From the NCBI RefSeq assembly GCF_017464355.1, contig NZ_JAFUAG010000027.1, positions 62,001 to 126,000 of the forward strand: a stretch of 64,000 nt of DNA. The letters run 5' to 3'. Each line of letters begins with the position of its first letter. The first letter of the stretch is position 1. Source of the stretch: Ruminococcus sp. Lineage in GTDB: Bacteria > Bacillota > Clostridia > Oscillospirales > Ruminococcaceae. The position numbers were made by a program, and so were the translations under genes. The notes beneath the pieces are model-generated. The model saw nothing but the letters and a program-made list of their open reading frames with translations. It made no database searches and had not been told where the DNA came from. Shown one piece after another: positions 40,487 to 48,845 of this stretch.

Positions 40487-42046
40487 TTACTTTTTACGCT
40501 TTGATATAATAACTGCACCGCCCATGATAGCTATCATAGCCATGCCGCCTGCCATGCCCGTGGTGGGGTTCTGGTTGGTCTGGTTGGGGTTGACAGTTGC
40601 CTTGCTGCTTGAAGCATTACTTGCCGCAGCAGAAGATGTTTTGCTCTCAGACTCAGCCTTGCCTGAAGATGAAGCTTCGCTTGAAGCAGAAGAAGCCTCG
40701 CTTGAAGAAGAAGCTTCACTTGATGAAGCCTCGCTCACTACAGATGAAACCTCGCTTGACTCAGCCTTGCTGCTCTCGGAGGAGTTTTCGCTGCTGTCAT
40801 CTGTTTCAGCATTCTCTTCATGGAACTCACCCTGTACAAGGTTGTCGGGTGTCAGGGTAAGGGTTCCGTCGTCGGGCATTTTGCCCAGCTCCCACTTCAT
40901 CAGCTCAGCTATGAAAGGCCCAAGCTCCTCCTCCGCAGCCCTTGTATTAGAGGCAGGCAGTGGGTGGTAGTCAACAGCATATCCCTCGGAGGACTCATCT
41001 ATAGGCTCAAGTTCAAGGGTGTATACCTCACTGTCGCCTGTTTCGGCCTTGTAGTCGTCAACGGCGTTGTCCATTTCAGTAAACAGATCAGCGCCCATAA
41101 GACCCAGCGTGCAGACTATTTTGGCATTGGGGTTGTTCTCGCGGACTATTTTCAGAAAGTTTATATAAGACTCCTCAAAATTGTCTGTTTCGTCCATGTG
41201 GCTTTTGAAATAAGACCAGTCATTGGTGCCCAGGTTGATGACTATGCACTGGGGCTGATACTGGGTGAAATCCCAATCGTAGGATTGTATCAGCGTGTAG
41301 TCCTTGGCAGAAATGCTGTTCCAGGTGTTGGGGCCGCACTGCTTGTAGAACTTCTCCATGATATTGTCCCTGCCGCCGCCGTAGTTGCACCATATGCCGT
41401 AGCCGCTGCCCGAGAACAGGCTCACGTCCGCATCGAACATCTCAGCCAGCTGGTAAGCGTAGGCCTTTGAAGCGTCCTCGCTGACGGTGGAGAAAGAATT
41501 GGTCTTTCCCGTGTCAGGGTCTTTCAGGGGAAGGTCGATACCATAGCCGCAGGTTATGGAGTCGCCGATGAATTCCAGCTTTTTCTCCTTGGCCTCCGCA
41601 GGCTTTATGGAAGCACCCTCGTCGATCTCGATAGACTGTATGGACATGGAAGACTGAGGCCCCTCCGAAAGCTTGATAAGCTTGACGGTATTCTCGCCCT
41701 CTTCAAGTTCGGCAGTAATGCTGCCCATTTTTTCGGTAGTTTTCTTTCCTCCGAAAACACCGCGCTGCACCAGCTTGTCGTTAACATAAACACCCACTCT
41801 TGTGGGGTCGCCCGATATCCTGATGTTGAACCGCACCGTAGTACCCGTAGCCTTGAACTCAACACCTGCGGCCGAGTCTGCGAACCACAATGCGTCCTCA
41901 TGATAGACCGTTCTTCCCAGAAGTTTCACATTTTCCTTAGTTGCTTCGTAAAACGCAGTTTTTCCACCTTCTGCGCTTGCAGGCAGCACTGATGCCGCCA
42001 GCACTGCGGAACACATTCCCGCAATAAATGCTCTCCTTATTTTCAT
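40487..42046 (-). CDS. Surface SGNH esterase (CE2-like) with Ser-rich stalk and sorting-type tail
   Basis: 519 aa from ATG 42046 (GAGGATA upstream). Signal peptide to ~ASAEG, then a beta-rich domain (~30-150) as in CE2 N-termini, then an SGNH hydrolase with GDSITCGYG (Ser163), NLGTNDWS and DYHPLP carrying the catalytic His. CE2 enzymes remove acetyl groups from xylan or other glycans. Residues ~415-485 are a Ser/Ala/Glu stalk, followed by NPTTG, a hydrophobic segment and KRKK. This is a sortase-type sorting signal with Asn in place of Leu, closer to NPxTG-like class B motifs. It is probably wall-bound. Confidence 0.82.
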   Translation of the reverse strand: MKIRRAFIAGMCSAVLAASVLPASAEGGKTAFYEATKENVKLLGRTVYHEDALWFADSAAGVEFKATGTTVRFNIRISGDPTRVGVYVNDKLVQRGVFGGKKTTEKMGSITAELEEGENTVKLIKLSEGPQSSMSIQSIEIDEGASIKPAEAKEKKLEFIGDSITCGYGIDLPLKDPDTGKTNSFSTVSEDASKAYAYQLAEMFDADVSLFSGSGYGIWCNYGGGRDNIMEKFYKQCGPNTWNSISAKDYTLIQSYDWDFTQYQPQCIVINLGTNDWSYFKSHMDETDNFEESYINFLKIVRENNPNAKIVCTLGLMGADLFTEMDNAVDDYKAETGDSEVYTLELEPIDESSEGYAVDYHPLPASNTRAAEEELGPFIAELMKWELGKMPDDGTLTLTPDNLVQGEFHEENAETDDSSENSSESSKAESSEVSSVVSEASSSEASSSSEASSASSEASSSGKAESESKTSSAAASNASSSKATVNPNQTNQNPTTGMAGGMAMIAIMGGAVIISKRKK

Positions 42047-42108
42047 ATCCGATATCCTCGCTGTCGTTCTGTCAAAAAATCTAACAGAATGGCCATATTC
42101 CTTACTTT

Positions 42109-42125
42109 GAGGTACACCTTACCTC
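42109..42125. promoter_or_regulatory. Inverted repeat downstream of the esterase promoter
   Basis: GAGGTA (42109-42114) and TACCTC (42120-42125) around CACCT, about 10 nt past the -10 on the minus strand. Possible operator. Confidence 0.4.
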
Positions 42126-42131
42126 GAAAAT

Positions 42132-42159
42132 ATTATACCATATCCAACGGATTTTTCAA
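42132..42159 (-). promoter_or_regulatory. Promoter of the esterase gene
   Basis: TTGAAA (42159-42154), 16 bases, TATAAT (42137-42132) on the minus strand. Bases 42160-42400 between the two divergent promoters show no ORF or clear structure. Confidence 0.65.
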
Positions 42160-42411
42160 GTGTTTTTCACAACATTTAACCCGAACGTAAACATTCTTGT
42201 ATATCTTAAACAATTTCAAAGGGTGACTTTTATCAAATAAAGAGATTTTGTTTCATAAATCACATATATTATACTAAATATGAACTTTCACTCAGCCTGA
42301 ACACTGCCCGTGATATCAGCAACGGTGAGGATAAGTGTGAAAAATCATGCCGTTTAATATAAGTGACGGAAAGCGCTGTCTGCAAAAGCTGAATTATATG
42401 GAAAATTAGCC

Positions 42412-42440
42412 TTGACTTAAACGTTTGAAAGAGGTATAAT
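42412..42440 (+). promoter_or_regulatory. Promoter of glmU
   Basis: TTGACT (42412-42417), 17 bases, TATAAT (42435-42440). Confidence 0.75.
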
Positions 42441-42500
42441 AACAATATATACTGCCGCTAAATGAAGGCGGCTGACTTTTAGCTGATAAGGGGTCGGAAT

Positions 42501-43913
42501 ATGGCAAATAATGTTATTATACTTGCAGGCGGACAGGGCAAGCGTATGAAGATAAACTCACCCAAGGTACTTTGCAGGGTGCTGGGCGAACCTATGATAG
42601 AATGGGTAATGAGGGCTTGCGAGGACGCAGGTCTTAAGGACATATGCGTGGTAAAGGGCTTTGCAGGCGAGCAGATAGATGAGTTCGTGGCCGGGCGCAG
42701 GTCCGTCGGTGAGGTAAGCACTGTGCTGCAGGCAGAAAGGCTTGGCACAGGTCACGCTGTCATGATGGCAGAGGATTTCCTAAGGGGACACATAGGCGGC
42801 AGCACGCTGGTGCTTTGCGGCGATGCACCTTTCATCGACGCTGCCACCATAAAGGGTGCGCTGGAACTTCACGAGAAAAAGGGCTGCGGTGTTACGGTGG
42901 TGACTTCTGTAGTGGAAGATGCCACAGGCTACGGCAGAGTTGTCCGCACAGAAGAAGGCATAGCAGGCATAGTCGAGCATAAGGACTGCACCGAGGAGCA
43001 GCTTAAGATCAGGGAGATAAATTCGGGCTGCTACTGGTTCGATACAAAGGCGCTGCTGGAGGTGCTTTTCGAGATAAAGCCCAACAATGCCCAGGGCGAG
43101 TATTACCTCACCGACTGCGTTGAGCTGATGATAAAGAAGGGCAGAACGGCAGATGCTTATATCTCGGAGAACCCCAATGTGGCTCTGGGCGCCAATGACA
43201 GGCGGGGTCTGCTGAAGCTCAACGACATTGCAAGAATGTCTGTGATAGATAAGTGGCTGGACGAGGGCATTGAGTTCACCTGCCTTGACGGTGTGAGCAT
43301 AGGCCGTGATGTAGTCATCGGCAGAGGCACCCGTATCGACGCAGGTGTTGAGCTGAGAGGAAAGACCGTCATCGGCGAAGACTGCGTTATCGGACGGGGC
43401 TGTGAGCTTGAAAACACGGCTATCGGCAATGGTGTGGTGCTCAACAATGTCCATGCCTTTGATGCAGTGGTGGACGACAATGCGAAGATAGGGCCTTTCG
43501 TTCAGCTGAGGCCTGGTACACACATCTGCAGGGGTGTGAAGATAGGCGACTTTGTTGAGATAAAGAATTCCACCATAGGCGAGGGCACAGCGGTAGCCCA
43601 CCTGACCTATGTGGGCGACTCAGATGTGGGTATGAACGTAAACTTCGGCTGCGGTGTGGCAACAGCCAACTATGACGGCGAGAAGAAGTTCCGCACAGTG
43701 GTGGGGGACAATGCGTTCATTGGCTGCAATACAAATCTGGTGGCACCTGTTACCATAGGCAAGGGTGCATATACCGCAGCAGGTTCTACCATTACAGGTG
43801 ATGTTCCTGCGGACGCACTTGCTATCGAGAGAGGTCAGGCGGTCATCAAGGAAGAATATGCCAAGAAGAAGCTGGAGAAACGGACGAGGAAGTTCGAGGA
43901 CAGCAGAAAATAA
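42501..43913 (+). CDS. glmU: Bifunctional GlcNAc-1-P uridyltransferase / GlcN-1-P acetyltransferase
   Basis: 470 aa from ATG 42501 after AAGGGGT. The N-terminal pyrophosphorylase domain has LAGGQGKRM near the start, LCGDAPFI and EQxxxREINSGCYWFD; the C-terminal part (~250-450) is a left-handed beta helix of hexapeptide repeats with the acetyltransferase region YVGDSDVG, NYDGEKK and IGCNTNLVAPV. It makes UDP-GlcNAc for peptidoglycan. Length and domain order match GlmU. It is a single-gene transcript with two terminators in tandem. Confidence 0.95.
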   Translation: MANNVIILAGGQGKRMKINSPKVLCRVLGEPMIEWVMRACEDAGLKDICVVKGFAGEQIDEFVAGRRSVGEVSTVLQAERLGTGHAVMMAEDFLRGHIGGSTLVLCGDAPFIDAATIKGALELHEKKGCGVTVVTSVVEDATGYGRVVRTEEGIAGIVEHKDCTEEQLKIREINSGCYWFDTKALLEVLFEIKPNNAQGEYYLTDCVELMIKKGRTADAYISENPNVALGANDRRGLLKLNDIARMSVIDKWLDEGIEFTCLDGVSIGRDVVIGRGTRIDAGVELRGKTVIGEDCVIGRGCELENTAIGNGVVLNNVHAFDAVVDDNAKIGPFVQLRPGTHICRGVKIGDFVEIKNSTIGEGTAVAHLTYVGDSDVGMNVNFGCGVATANYDGEKKFRTVVGDNAFIGCNTNLVAPVTIGKGAYTAAGSTITGDVPADALAIERGQAVIKEEYAKKKLEKRTRKFEDSRK

Positions 43914-43919
43914 GGTGTG

Positions 43920-43950
43920 GGCGGGAGCTTTCGGGCTTCCGCCTTTTTTC
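43920..43950 (+). terminator. First terminator after glmU
   Basis: GGCGGGAGC (43920-43928) pairs with GCTTCCGCC (43935-43943), then T6. Confidence 0.9.
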
Positions 43951-43955
43951 TTACG

Positions 43956-43988
43956 GCAGGGCTTTCAGGGGAAGGCTCTGCTTTTTTT
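43956..43988 (+). terminator. Second terminator after glmU
   Basis: GCAGGGC (43956-43962) pairs with GCTCTGC (43975-43981), then T7. Tandem terminators insulate glmU from the exporter operon. Confidence 0.8.
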
Positions 43989-43994
43989 GTGTGG

Positions 43995-44024
43995 GTGTAC
44001 TGCTGCGGTGTACTACAGTGTACT
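43995..44024 (+). repeat. Three GTGTACT boxes upstream of the exporter operon
   Basis: GTGTACT at 43995-44001, 44008-44014 and 44018-44024. They match the half-sites at 44169-44200 and may be extra sites for the GntR regulator. Confidence 0.5.
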
Positions 44025-44135
44025 GCGGGGGTGGAAATGGGGCGGCTTTTGGTGCGGGCTTGTGAAATGTGCTATATAATGCAAAGAAATAATGCGGATA
44101 TAACTGTTGAATTCTACAAAGATATCATAGCTTGC

Positions 44136-44164
44136 TTGACAAATCTGCGCCGCAGTGGTAAGCT
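44136..44164 (+). promoter_or_regulatory. Promoter of the GntR/ABC operon
   Basis: TTGACA (44136-44141), 17 bases, TAAGCT (44159-44164). The -10 is weak; the operator starts five bases later. Confidence 0.6.
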
Positions 44165-44168
44165 ATAA

Positions 44169-44200
44169 GTGTACTACGACAGATAGTACACTTAGTACAC
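44169..44200. promoter_or_regulatory. GntR-type operator
   Basis: GTGTACTA (44169-44176), seven bases, TAGTACAC (44184-44191), one base, TAGTACAC (44193-44200). An inverted pair plus an extra half-site right past the -10, consistent with control by the YtrA-like GntR protein of the same operon. Confidence 0.7.
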
Positions 44201-44222
44201 ATAGGACACAGGAGAGGAAACA

Positions 44223-44339
44223 GTGAAAAGCGGCAGGCGGCGTACACAGCTTAAGACAGATAAACTGACCTTTTACAGCGTCAGCAGCCGTCAGCCAGAG
44301 AACGAAAGGAGAAAAACATGGAAGGTATATTGCCTTTAG
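44223..44339 (+). CDS. Possible 38-aa basic leader peptide
   Basis: GTG at 44223 follows AGGAGAGGAAACA at good spacing and the frame gives a Lys/Arg-rich peptide ending at 44339, overlapping the next small ORF by 22 nt. It could be a leader whose translation couples to that ORF. No homology is apparent, and it may be chance. Confidence 0.3.
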   Translation: MKSGRRRTQLKTDKLTFYSVSSRQPENERRKTWKVYCL

Positions 44340-44398
44340 CGGTGAGCGTGCTGGGTCTTTGCCTGTTCCTGGCAGGCGGAGGCGGCAAAGAAAAGTAG
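44318..44398 (+). CDS. 26-aa small membrane protein
   Basis: ATG 44318 follows AAAGGAG by seven bases. The peptide is a single hydrophobic segment (ILPLAVSVLGLCLFLAG) with a GGGGKEK end. Small hydrophobic proteins of this kind are encoded at the head of some YtrA-type ABC operons. It is too short for ordinary gene finding. Confidence 0.5.
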   Translation: MEGILPLAVSVLGLCLFLAGGGGKEK

Positions 44399-44501
44399 AC
44401 AGCTTTCTGCTGAATGTGTTTTTTGGAGAGAGGAAAGAGCGTAGATAAAGGCCTGCCGTTCTGTCGGCGGCAGACCTGCACCCTGATGAGGAGAGAACGA
44501 T

Positions 44502-44921
44502 ATGAAAAAGAGAATGTTCGCCATCCCCCTTGCAGCAGCCCTTGTGCTGGCAGGCTGTGGGCAGCGCTATACCCGAAGCTTCGGGGACTCGGAGATGTAT
44601 TCCGTGGAAGAGATAGCAATGGCCATGGACACCGTGGAGGACGAGTTTGAGCAGGACGACTACTACAGCCGCTGCGACCTTCATTCTCTTGAGTTTGACG
44701 GCGACGCAGAGATGACCGACGGCGAACTGGAGAGAGCGAAGCTTTGCTGTAAGAACAACGGGCTGCCCGAGCCCGATGAGGTCATAAGGCTGGCAGGTGA
44801 GTTCACATCGCCCATATTCGATACAGGCGCCCTTGACAGCTGCACCAATTACCAATGGAATTACAGCCTGGGAAGACGAAACGGCGGAAAATGGTTCATC
44901 TACGACAGAGGAGTAGGCTGA
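44502..44921 (+). CDS. Lipoprotein of the exporter operon
   Basis: 139 aa from ATG 44502 after GAGGAGAG. The signal peptide ends in LAGC (Cys19). The mature part is acidic (EEIAMAMDTVEDEFEQDDYY) with paired Cys near the middle (LCCKN) and a Trp/Tyr-rich end. Unknown function; its place in the GntR/ABC operon suggests a role at the outer face of the same transporter or in envelope stress. Confidence 0.75.
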   Translation: MKKRMFAIPLAAALVLAGCGQRYTRSFGDSEMYSVEEIAMAMDTVEDEFEQDDYYSRCDLHSLEFDGDAEMTDGELERAKLCCKNNGLPEPDEVIRLAGEFTSPIFDTGALDSCTNYQWNYSLGRRNGGKWFIYDRGVG

Positions 44922-44946
44922 GGACAGATAAAAGGAGATAATAAAT

Positions 44947-45354
44947 ATGAAAAAGAGGATCATAGCAGCGGCCCTGGTATGCGTGGCACTGGCAGGCTGT
45001 GGCGAAAGAGGTTTTGCCTGTGATCATAACTATGAGGGCAGCATACCCGAGGAAGAGGACGCAGCGTGCATCATCTCGCTGAACGAGGACCTGAAAGAGA
45101 GAAGCGGCCGCAAGGCCATCAAACGGGTAGGTATCGAAGACTACGGCAACGGGGGAGAGCTTCTTGAAAAGGCAAAGGCCGCAGGGGGCAAGGATTACAC
45201 TGAATATATGCTGCTGGAAGGTATGGTCGATGACCGCAGCTTTTTCGGGAACATCTTCGGGCAGGAGGGCGAGCAGCTCAAGGGCAGCTGGCTCATGGCA
45301 AAGGAAAAGGACGGAGAGTGGGAGATAGCTTTTGAAGAAGGCGAGGCTAAATGA
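44947..45354 (+). CDS. Lipoprotein, first of a tandem pair
   Basis: 135 aa from ATG 44947 after AAAGGAG. Lipobox LAGC (Cys18). The mature part shares a plan with the next gene: a Glu-rich start with IPEEED, a VGIEDYG motif, GGKDYTEYMLLEG, and an end with SWLMAKEKDGEWE. The 3' end overlaps the next gene's ATG by four bases. The function is unknown. Confidence 0.78.
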   Translation: MKKRIIAAALVCVALAGCGERGFACDHNYEGSIPEEEDAACIISLNEDLKERSGRKAIKRVGIEDYGNGGELLEKAKAAGGKDYTEYMLLEGMVDDRSFFGNIFGQEGEQLKGSWLMAKEKDGEWEIAFEEGEAK

Positions 45355-45806
45355 AGGGCAGGCTCTTCGTGGCGGCAGGACTTATCAGCATACTGCTTAC
45401 AGGCTGCGGAGAGAAATGCATCACTGTCAAGAATAGTTACCTGGGCGAAGTACCTGAAGGAGAAGATGTAAAGTGTGTTTGCGCCCTGAGCGAAGAACTG
45501 AGCAGCATGGCAGGCCACAGGAAACTCAGAACAGCAGGTATCAGCGGCTACGGCACATGGGGCTTCTACATAGATAAGGCAAGAGAAGAGGGCGGCAAGG
45601 ACTACAGAGAGTATATGGTGGTCGAAGGCGCGGTCGATGAGCTCAGCTTTATGGAAAGGCTCATAGGGAAGGACGGCGCTGTATATAAAGGCCTGTGGCT
45701 GATGGCAAAGGAAAAGGACGGAGAATGGGAAGTAGTCCACGAAAACGGAGAATGGGAACAGACATATACGCCCCCCTCCTTTTCGCGGAGGACTTTGGAG
45801 AGATAA
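45351..45806 (+). CDS. Lipoprotein, second of a tandem pair
   Basis: 151 aa from ATG 45351. Lipobox LTGC (Cys19). Clearly a paralogue of the previous gene (VPEGEDVKC, GISGYG, GGKDYREYMVVEG, LWLMAKEKDGEWE) with ~40-50% identity by eye, plus a C-terminal extension rich in Arg and Pro. Local duplication is evident. Confidence 0.78.
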   Translation: MKGRLFVAAGLISILLTGCGEKCITVKNSYLGEVPEGEDVKCVCALSEELSSMAGHRKLRTAGISGYGTWGFYIDKAREEGGKDYREYMVVEGAVDELSFMERLIGKDGAVYKGLWLMAKEKDGEWEVVHENGEWEQTYTPPSFSRRTLER

Positions 45807-45876
45807 CGATAAAACAGAAAAGCTTGTGCATGATCTTTGGAGAAAGACAGGAAAACTTTGTAAAGGAGGAAAGCTT

Positions 45877-46257
45877 TTGATAAATATAGACCTGACAGGA
45901 AGAGAGCCCATATATGAGCAGATATGCAAGGGCTTCGGGGAGCTTATAGGCAGCGGCGCCCTGAAAGAGAATGACAAGCTGCCGGGAGCCAGGACACTGG
46001 CAAAGGAGCTGGGGCTAAACCCCAACACGGTAGCCAAAGCCTACAGCAGGCTTGAACATGACGGCATAATATATTCGGTAGCAGGGAAGGGATGCTTTGT
46101 GGCAAAACAGAAGGGACATATAGAGAAGAAGCTTTTTGAAACATTCGATGCGGCAGTGGCGGCAGCTGTAAGGGCAGGCGTTACTGTTGATGAACTTAAA
46201 AAGCGCATGGACGAGGGAACATATCTGAGTTCAGCCGATGAGGAGGACAAGAAATGA
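45877..46257 (+). CDS. GntR-family regulator, YtrA type
   Basis: 126 aa from TTG 45877, eight bases after AAAGGAGG. The winged helix fills residues ~10-75 (PIYEQICKGF, LPGARTLAKELGLNPNTVAKAYSRLEHDG) and a short helical dimerisation tail follows, the YtrA subfamily layout. Such regulators usually repress an ABC exporter in the same operon; here the ATPase overlaps by four bases. The GTGTACTA/TAGTACAC operator at 44169..44200 is its probable site. Confidence 0.92.
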   Translation: MINIDLTGREPIYEQICKGFGELIGSGALKENDKLPGARTLAKELGLNPNTVAKAYSRLEHDGIIYSVAGKGCFVAKQKGHIEKKLFETFDAAVAAAVRAGVTVDELKKRMDEGTYLSSADEEDKK

Positions 46258-47186
46258 TAGAGATAAAAAACATTACTATGTCCTTTGAAAAGGAAAAGGG
46301 CGACAAGGAAGAATTCGTGGCGCTGGACGATATATCCCTTACCATACCCGAGGGCTGCATATACGGCTTCCTGGGGTCGAACGGTGCAGGCAAAAGCACG
46401 CTGATGAGGCTTATCTGCGGAGTTTACCCCTGCAGCAAGGGCAGCATTAAGATAGACGGCAGAGAGGTCTACGATGACCCCGAGGCCAAGGGCAATATCT
46501 TCTTTGTGAACGATGAGACCATACAGTATTCGGCCTATACCCTTAAGGACCTGAAACACTACTATAAATGCTACTACCCCGAGTTCTCCGATGAGATATT
46601 CGACAGGCTGACAGGTAGGCTGGAGCTTCCGCAGAACAAGCGTATGTCGCAGTTTTCCAAGGGCATGAAAAGGCAGGCGGTAGTGGTGGCAGCCCTCAGC
46701 TGCAAGACAAAATACATCATGCTGGACGAAGCCTTTGACGGCCTTGACCCCGCCATGAGAAAGATAATAAAGACCATGATAGTCGATGAGCTTATGGACA
46801 GGGGAGCCACCCTGATAGTGTCCTCCCATAATGTGGCAGAGATAAATGAACTGTGCGACAGAGCCATGCTCATACATCAGGGCAAGCTGTTATTCGCTGA
46901 TGAGATCGACGAGATACGCAGCAGCTTCTGCAAGGTACAGATATCTCCGGGCGACAGGGCGATAACAAAAGAAACAGCGCAGCAGCTGGGGCTGGAGGTA
47001 ATGCAGATATCCTCCCTGGGAAGCGTTTCCCAGATGATAATACGGGGCGGTGCGGAGGACAGCCTGCTCAAGCTGCATAAGCTTGCACCTGTACTGCTGG
47101 AGGCGGTGCCGCTGACGCTGGAGGAGATCTTCATATACGAACTGGAGGGAAGAGGTTATGGCTCAGACATACTTAAAGAAAATTGA
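46254..47186 (+). CDS. ABC transporter ATP-binding protein
   Basis: 310 aa. Walker A GSNGAGKST (~41-49), signature FSKGMKRQ, Walker B YIMLDEAFDGLD and switch His in VSSHNV. It starts inside the GntR gene (ATGA) and its last 29 nt overlap the permease gene. The C-terminal ~90 aa extend beyond the core, as in BcrA/YtrB-type exporters. Likely drives export of an antimicrobial peptide or lipid by analogy with YtrA-linked systems. Confidence 0.93.
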   Translation: MIEIKNITMSFEKEKGDKEEFVALDDISLTIPEGCIYGFLGSNGAGKSTLMRLICGVYPCSKGSIKIDGREVYDDPEAKGNIFFVNDETIQYSAYTLKDLKHYYKCYYPEFSDEIFDRLTGRLELPQNKRMSQFSKGMKRQAVVVAALSCKTKYIMLDEAFDGLDPAMRKIIKTMIVDELMDRGATLIVSSHNVAEINELCDRAMLIHQGKLLFADEIDEIRSSFCKVQISPGDRAITKETAQQLGLEVMQISSLGSVSQMIIRGGAEDSLLKLHKLAPVLLEAVPLTLEEIFIYELEGRGYGSDILKEN

Positions 47187-48765
47187 CCTTGCTTCAAAGG
47201 CCGAATGCCGCAGCAGACGCAAGCTGCTGCTGATAATACTCATAACCATGTTTATGTCGGTATTGTTCCAGATCGCCGAATACAGGGTAGAAATGGGTAG
47301 AGATACGGTTTCTTATTTCTATCAGGGCGAATGGCTGGAGCCCTCTGATGAACTGTACAAGGTGGGCAGTTATGATGGCATTTTCGGACTGGGTATGTTA
47401 TTCGTCACTGCATTCCTCGGGCTTTTCGTGGTGCATGGAGTGTTCAGTGACCTGGGCTCAAAGCAGGTGGCAGACGTTCAGCTGTCGCTGCCCATGAGTG
47501 CAAAGGAAAGGTATCTTTCAAAGCTGCTGGCTGTGTTCAAGCTGCACATACTGCCCATGCTGACGGGCTCTGCGCTGGCAGTGATACTCGGCAGTATCAT
47601 AAAGGGCGGCTTTGATGTGATCGCCTATCCCATAAAGATGCAGCTGATAGCTCTGGCGGTGGCACTGTTCACCGATGCCATGACCATATTCTGCATGACC
47701 TGCTGCGGTGCCAGGGCTGAGGGCATATATACCTCTGTCATAGCCCAGGGCTGCCTGAGCCTGCTGCCCTTCCTGGCTGTACACATGATCAGGGAGAGAT
47801 ATTCGGGTCTGACAAACAGCGGTGTAGACAGGATATCAAAAGTATTCTCCTGCCTGGGCGACATAGTGATACTCTGGGCTGAGGCCGACAGCCGTGAACT
47901 TAGCAACGGCTTTGGGTATATACTGGTGAATATCCTTGCCAGCGGCCTGATAATATTTGCAAGCTTCTTTACCTACCGCAGACGTGACGGCAGACAGGTG
48001 GGCAAGCCCATGGTCAGCAAGCTGTTTATGGAGGTCTTCATGTGTACAGGTGTGTTCACCCTGCTGCTGCTGTCCTTCAATGAGACCGAATGGTACCTGG
48101 GTGTGTCAGTTTCACTGATAATATACCTGGTCATCAGCGTAGTGCTGGCAAGGGCAAAGATAACCCCCGTGAGGATACTGGCATGGCTGGGCAAATACAC
48201 CGCCACCTTAGCGGTCTTCCTGGGGATAATGTGTGCTTCCTACATCACAGGGGGCTTCGGCCACTACAAGTACAGGATAGACCCCAATACCAATATGGGC
48301 TATTGCAGCATATTATTCCATACTTACGATGATTCTAACGGTGAAGTATTCTCCCACTATGAAAAAGAAGACAAGCTTGAAGGTGTCACCTACAGAAAGG
48401 ATAAGACGGATACCGCAGGTGTATCCCGTGAAGAGCTGGCGGGTAACATTGAGGCTGTGAATGAAATGCTGGATAAGTATCTCGACTTTGAAGGCCGCAC
48501 CGTTAGCGGTTTCCTGAGAAGCTATTTTGAAGGAACAGGCTTTGATACGCTGGATGAGAGAAGAAACGGCAGTGTAGCAGTCAGCATAGAAGTACACTAC
48601 AGCGTACTGGATAATGGTGCCGATCTCACCGACAACAGATACAGTGAGTACGTTTTCAATGTTACCAGAGAAGAAGCTGCCAAGATGAACAAGATGGCAG
48701 AAGCCTTCATGGAAAAGGCAGAGCCTGATGAAAGTGAATATATTGACGAAGTAATTTATGAATAA
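47158..48765 (+). CDS. ABC transporter permease with C-terminal soluble domain
   Basis: 535 aa from ATG 47158 after GGAAGAGG. Around ten hydrophobic segments between ~22 and ~380 in an ABC-2-like pattern, followed by a ~150-residue polar region (DKTDTAGVSREELAGN onward) that is probably extracytoplasmic. The partner ATPase overlaps upstream. Substrate unknown. Confidence 0.85.
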   Translation: MAQTYLKKIDLASKAECRSRRKLLLIILITMFMSVLFQIAEYRVEMGRDTVSYFYQGEWLEPSDELYKVGSYDGIFGLGMLFVTAFLGLFVVHGVFSDLGSKQVADVQLSLPMSAKERYLSKLLAVFKLHILPMLTGSALAVILGSIIKGGFDVIAYPIKMQLIALAVALFTDAMTIFCMTCCGARAEGIYTSVIAQGCLSLLPFLAVHMIRERYSGLTNSGVDRISKVFSCLGDIVILWAEADSRELSNGFGYILVNILASGLIIFASFFTYRRRDGRQVGKPMVSKLFMEVFMCTGVFTLLLLSFNETEWYLGVSVSLIIYLVISVVLARAKITPVRILAWLGKYTATLAVFLGIMCASYITGGFGHYKYRIDPNTNMGYCSILFHTYDDSNGEVFSHYEKEDKLEGVTYRKDKTDTAGVSREELAGNIEAVNEMLDKYLDFEGRTVSGFLRSYFEGTGFDTLDERRNGSVAVSIEVHYSVLDNGADLTDNRYSEYVFNVTREEAAKMNKMAEAFMEKAEPDESEYIDEVIYE

Positions 48766-48792
48766 GCGTTAAAGAACCTCTTCAAAATAAAG

Positions 48793-48836
48793 AAGACCGC
48801 AGCGATCCCCGTAAGGAGATACTGCGGTCTTTCTTT
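48793..48836. terminator. Bidirectional terminator between convergent genes
   Basis: AAGACCGCAG (48793-48802) pairs with CTGCGGTCTT (48822-48831), with T-rich flanks on the plus strand and a stop for the symporter gene 10 nt away. Confidence 0.8.
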
Positions 48837-48845
48837 GTCAAAAAC

